64,000 nt of DNA from Luscinia megarhynchos (taxonomy: Eukaryota; Chordata; Aves; Passeriformes; Turdidae), in NCBI GenBank assembly GCA_034336665.1, contig JAPFBE010000002.1:18206906-18270905 (forward strand), read 5' to 3'. Each line of letters begins with the position of its first letter. Position 1 is the first letter of the stretch. The notes beneath the pieces are model-generated. The model was given only the letters and a program-made list of their open reading frames with translations, was not told the DNA's origin and searched no databases. Shown in pieces: positions 59,591 through 64,000 of this stretch. The position numbers and the translations under genes are program-made.

Positions 59591-62500
59591 TCCTGGTGTA
59601 GTTCCAAGTATCAGAGCTCTGATTTATGCCTTTCCCCCTCCTCCCCATGCTGCTTCTGAAATGGGGCAGCGTGGGAAGCCTGGCAGCACATGGGACAGAA
59701 CTCTTCTCAGCGCTATCAGGCCACTTGTTCCTTGAATTCCCCTCCAGGAAGTGGGATGGTGAGAGGAGAAGAGACTTGGCGCTTCCCATTCCTGATGATT
59801 AATGGGGCCAGGCTTTCTTTGGACTGCAAGTGAATTCACCAGGCCAGATGCTCAGGCCAAGCCCCAGGGCTGCTTGTTCCTAGGAAGAAAAGGTAAAAGA
59901 TTCCTGAGGTAGTTTTTTTAAATTTATTTCTTTATTTTGTGTTATGGTGAAGTTCCTGTCTCAGAAGTGATGCTTGTATTTTAGTCTTCTAAAGCAGAGG
60001 ATACAAGAGGGGAGCATCATTTTTATGACAAGGATAAATCCTTTGCAATTGTGACTCCTTTTGGCTGGGATGTGGGGTGCTGTGGCTGGCCTGCTGTGTT
60101 TTCTGTCTTTCTCTGGGACAGCTGAAGTGAGTACCACAGTAACAGACAGATTCACGATGGATGGACTGGCAGAACCAACATATTTTACAGAGGTTAATAA
60201 GAGTTTTTTAGCTGTTATTTATTACCAGGACAGGGAACGCCTACATGTGTCCCTATCTCTTATTGCAGTAGTAACGCTTGTCTTGAAAACCAGCTCATCA
60301 GCTTTCCCCCAGGCACTCGTCTGCTTTTCCCCTCCTTACAGTTTCTCCAGGCCATGCTGCCCATTTAGCATTTCCCTGAACTACGAGGGACAGACTGTCT
60401 GGGAATGTGTGCACAAATCAGACGACCCGAAACAGCCTGCACTTTTTTTCCTTCTGTTACTGGATCACTCAGGTGTTCTTGCTTTGAATCTCCCTCTTTG
60501 TTAGCTAGCATTTGTGGCTGGAAGGTTGTCGGGACAGGAGCAGTTTGACACAGCAGGCACAGCACAGAGGAGCAGTCTGACCTGCTCACAGCTCCATGCT
60601 GCTGCTCTAATGACAACGGTGATTTTTCATGCCTGTTCTTGGAAGAAGAAAGTAACTGTTTGCAGTAAGCCACACACTAATCAGGAGCTTCTGGGGGCCT
60701 TTACCTGTTTGTTTTCCTCTCCCAGTGACTCGCCTCTGAGCAAGACGCTCTGCAGCCCCGAGCCTGTCAGCCCTGCGGGGTCTGGCATTTGTCAGTCACT
60801 CAGAAGATGGGAGCTCAACTGAGAGGTTTTCCCAGCTGCCAAACATTGTTCCTCCTCCTATGAGAGACTTTTGGTCCCAGCCTTAGAGAAGGTGTCAGTG
60901 TTCTGGCTGCTGGGCAATGCTTCTGCCAGCCCGGGGGAGAAAAAGGAAAGGCAGGGCTGTCCAAGTGTCTGGCCAGATAACGCCTGGATTTCACCGCCAC
61001 GTGATGCAGCTGTTTAGCAGCTTGTGCATGCAAACGCTGTTGAAAACCAACGGGGCATGGGAGAAAAGGAAGAAACGTTTTGCTTCTCCTCTCCCCTCCT
61101 CTGCCTGTTTTTGTCATGCTGCTGTTCTCCTGCCCCGCTCCTCAGCTATTTGGCAGAATCGCTGCCATTGCAAATGTACGTGACTAATCTGTTACTTGAG
61201 GAAACAAGGCATGAATGACCCAGGCGGTCAGGGAGCTGATGGGATCCTGTACTGGGAAGAGTGTTTTGGGGTTTTTGAGGGTTTGGTGCGCCTTTTTTTT
61301 TCTTTTCTTTTCTTTTTTTCTTTTTTTCCCCTAGAGGGTTGCTCCCTTTGTTAAGTGATGGGAGAGAGATAAGAGAGATACCCATCGGAGTGCTAGGTGC
61401 ACGGATAGGGTCTCCGTTAAGGAGGTGGCCACCCTCTCCCCAGCCCCAGGGGCAGATGTGCCGCAGCAGGACTGCACGTCCCCCTTCCTCCCCAGCCACG
61501 TGGATGCCGTTCCCTGGCGGTGGCACGGTGCCATCAGCCACAGCGTGCTCGCCGGAGTGCAGAGGCTCTGCAAGGTCTGGGTGCGAGATTAGGGCAGATC
61601 CTTACTCGTTCGTCTCCCAGCCAGCTCAGGCAGACACCCGAGGCCGTGGGACCGGAATGCTCTGACCTGAATACAGCCAGGCACTGTCCCTCCAAGCTCG
61701 GTCCTCGCCTGCCTCCACCACTTTGCTTTGCTCCGTTTCAGCTGTGCATCCTTAAATGATTCAGGGGCTCCGGGCCAAAGGGCTCTTTGCCCCGCTGGGC
61801 TGATCCTGAAGAGAACGGGTGATGTGCCAGGAGGTCTGGGAGGCGAATGTCATTTCATCACTGTTCTCCCGGGGGAGGTAGAGGGATCCAGCATGGGAAC
61901 AACGGGGGTGGGGGGGGGGCAGGGGTTAATGAGGAGAAATGGGATAAATTAAAGAAGGGAAAATGTAGGCCAAGTATTTGGAGAAAACATATGTTTAAAT
62001 GCTGTCAAGCCAAGGATTATTTTCTCAAAAAAAGAAGTAAATTCCAGAGAATGACTAAATTATTGGACACAGCTTCTAACTAGGTACCTTAAGAATGTGT
62101 TGAATCAGGCTGTTGGTGTGAATTACTAGCCCAGCTCTGGAAAATATACCCTAGGGAGCGCCAGATTTCCTGGTTTTCCACTGATCTTAATGCCAGAGTG
62201 AAATCTCCTGAGGCAAAGGGACATTAACTAACTTACAGTGCCATCTAGCCCCATCTAAGACATAAGGCGCCTATGAGTGGTTGCTAATTTTGTTCCTGTA
62301 ACCGGGAGGCTGAGTCACTTCAGCTCTAACCCACCTCCTAGGTCATGTGCTTGTGGATATAAGTGTATCTTGGAGTACATCCGTGCATGCACTGGGATGT
62401 ATTTTTAAAAACCTGTCCATGAGCCATCAACATAAATGCCTGACTGGGAGCCACCCCAGCTGGACAAATCTTAACGTGTTTTCATGGCCACTCGAGGTGG

Positions 62501-63286
62501 GAGGCAGCTCAGTGTTGCTTAGGCCTGGCTGGCACTTCCTGTTGATAAGACCTTACTTTAGATGGCTCAGGGATTTGCCAGCCTGCAGGTGGTTGAGCTG
62601 GGAGCCTTGGGTGCTGGGTGCTTGCTGCAGGCTATTTGTAGGGACCTCTCCCTAGAGCAGTGTTTGTAACAGCTCCCAATGCTCAGAGCATGGGTTTCCA
62701 CTTTCTGAGGAAAAAAAAAAGGCAAATGTGAAAACAGCAGTGCTGCTGCTACTGCTCATCTTGTGAAATAAGCTGGGGGCAGAGGGTGGTGGCTCCAGCT
62801 CCTGCTGCCCACACTGTGCTGTGACTGCATCCCTGCACCTTTCACTGCATCCACCACAGACACATCATCCCCTGAGAGATGTGGACATGGGGTGAACTCT
62901 GATGGGGGCAAACCCATCGAAGGCCACAGAGTGGAAAAAGATGCCTTGAGCTCACTGGAACAAGGGTTCAAGGCTCTCTGAAGTCTGTGAGAGTCCTTAA
63001 ATTGCTGCTTTTCACCCTTGTGGGCTCCAGAGGGATTCAGGGGTTGTTGTTGGGGCCCATGGACTTGGTGCAATATTTTGTTCTTGAGTCTGCAAAGCTA
63101 GTGCCAGCTTTTCTCATCTGCTTGCAAAAGACTAATGCAGGGAAGCTGGCCAGATTGCCAAAGGTAGCGAAGTAACCTTTTTCTATGGAGGAAAACACCC
63201 ATTATCCTAACCGGGCTTGGATTACCAGTGTTTTTTTGCACTTTCTGCTTTATGGTTTTTTTTTTTCCCTCCTTGTGTGCTTGCAG
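59591..63286. other. Gene-free stretch with a CpG-richer patch
   Basis: No gene recognised. CpG density is raised at about 61,380-61,860 without reaching island level over a long span. A 147-codon + frame at 60,061-60,504 (effective ATG at 60,070) starts with a hydrophobic run that mimics a signal peptide but has no further recognisable feature. T/C-rich tract at about 61,291-61,332. Confidence 0.5.
61904..61925 (+). repeat. G-run / quadruplex motif
   Basis: G5-T-G10-CA-G4 on the + strand, with ten uninterrupted G at 61,910-61,919. Enough guanine tracts with loops of one to two bases to form a stable intramolecular quadruplex. Homopolymer length may be imprecise. Confidence 0.8.
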
Positions 63287-63521
63287 TAATGTCTGTAGCC
63301 AGACATATGCTCATGGCCTGGAATGAAGTCGACTGCAATTACATCCTAAGGGAGTCACTCAACGGGGGTTTTGTGGAGGCAGGACACAGGCTCTGGTGGA
63401 GCTGCACATGTGCTGTTAGACCTCCAACTGCACTCGCTCTGCCTTCAGCTTTGTGGGAATGAGGAGCAGCAGGCTCAGAAATGCAGCCAGTCTGGTGCAC
63501 ATCTGGAGGCAGTAATTGGAG
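63287..63521 (+). other. Candidate non-coding exon
   Basis: A 235-nt segment follows a strong acceptor (long T/C tract then GTGTGCTTGCAG) and ends at a strong donor TTGGAG|GTAAAG. Every + frame has at least one stop inside, so it is not an internal coding exon. An ATG at 63,291 opens a 57-codon frame that ends inside. It could be a lncRNA exon, a 5' UTR or start exon, or a cryptic pair. Confidence 0.2.
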
Positions 63522-64000
63522 GTAAAGTGTGCACCTTCTGTTCTCGATCAAATGAGGTGTTTTCTTGCATTAGCGATTTCAGCGCGCATCAGCACCAAAA
63601 TTCATCCTTTTAAATACACTTGCTCCCCATCTCCTGTTCTCTGTGCTGGTCTGAACCTTCCCCAAGCATAAAAGGTGTTGGGAGCTGGGTTGCAGGGTCA
63701 GGTCTCTCTCCTGTAAGGCTCCTTGTGCCTTACTTCCTTTATCTCCAAGAGCAGCCAGAAGCACATGCTGTGGCAACATAATCGTTTAATCCAGGCTGGT
63801 GAAACCTGTTCTCCAGATGAACAACTGACAGATCATTTGCTCTGTAGCTCTGCATATGAATGCAATGTTTGTTGGGGTGGATGGATGCCGGTGCCAGTTT
63901 TCCACTCCAGCTTCTAGCAAAATCAAGCAGCAGCTGGACCATGAATCTGCTTCCAGCTCCTTCCTCTGCTCCGTGCAATATCCTTGCTGCAGCCACATTA
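63522..64000. other. Gene-free end of window
   Basis: Nothing recognisable: short overlapping frames on both strands without domains, and no repeats. A gene may continue beyond the window edge. Confidence 0.5.

Noticed and set aside
60061..60504. 147-codon + frame starting with a signal-peptide-like run
   Set aside because: The effective ATG is at 60,070; after the hydrophobic start there is no recognisable domain or splice structure, and such N-termini arise by chance in T/G/C-rich DNA.
1..64000. Search by eye for tRNA, rRNA, snRNA, miRNA, CRISPR-like arrays, retroviral genes and prokaryotic operons
   Set aside because: No convincing example found. The only regular arrays are the two minisatellites and short simple repeats, which lack spacer structure.

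Overview
The window reads as vertebrate nuclear DNA, most likely from a bird. It has no prokaryotic gene density and no long conserved reading frame. CpG is depleted except in a few sharp islands. I saw no mammalian Alu, L1 or B1-type repeats. The one transposon relic I can name is a decayed LINE of the L2/CR1 superclade type that persists in birds and reptiles. The bird assignment is an inference. I recognised no known gene, tRNA, rRNA, snRNA or miRNA. Almost every open frame here is what chance, CpG-rich DNA or tandem repeats would give.

Layout. 1-10 kb is AT-rich gene-free DNA with small simple repeats and two stretches that resemble conserved non-coding elements. 10.0-12.2 kb holds CpG island 1, with a perfect RFX X-box, a 46-nt pyrimidine tract and a strong + strand 5' splice site. 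It is followed directly by a 1.05-kb, 10-bp-unit C-rich minisatellite whose minus strand is a dense G-quadruplex motif array. 12.2-19.9 kb is gene-free. 19.94-20.96 kb looks like a second promoter: CCAAT and TATA boxes, a strong 5' splice site, CpG island 2, a five-copy 23-bp minisatellite that carries a GC box in most units, and a near-consensus CTCF site. 22-25.4 kb contains the minus-strand LINE reverse-transcriptase relic, with a 28-bp near-identical repeat pair on either side. 25-39 kb is gene-free. 39-64 kb contains several conserved-element-like segments, a 45-nt poly(T) tract and the most exon-like pieces of the window (40,367-40,510; 43,990-44,193; 57,381-57,416; 63,287-63,521, all + strand).

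How it may work together (inference). The two putative promoters, their 5' splice sites and the candidate exons all point to the + strand. The window could therefore be the 5' part of one long-intron gene with alternative first exons, or one or more lncRNAs, inside a regulatory landscape. The three open candidate exons are all phase 0-0, so they could be spliced together in any combination, but I chose them partly because they lie in open frames. No coding feature is above moderate confidence. RNA-seq and cross-species alignment would settle the main calls.
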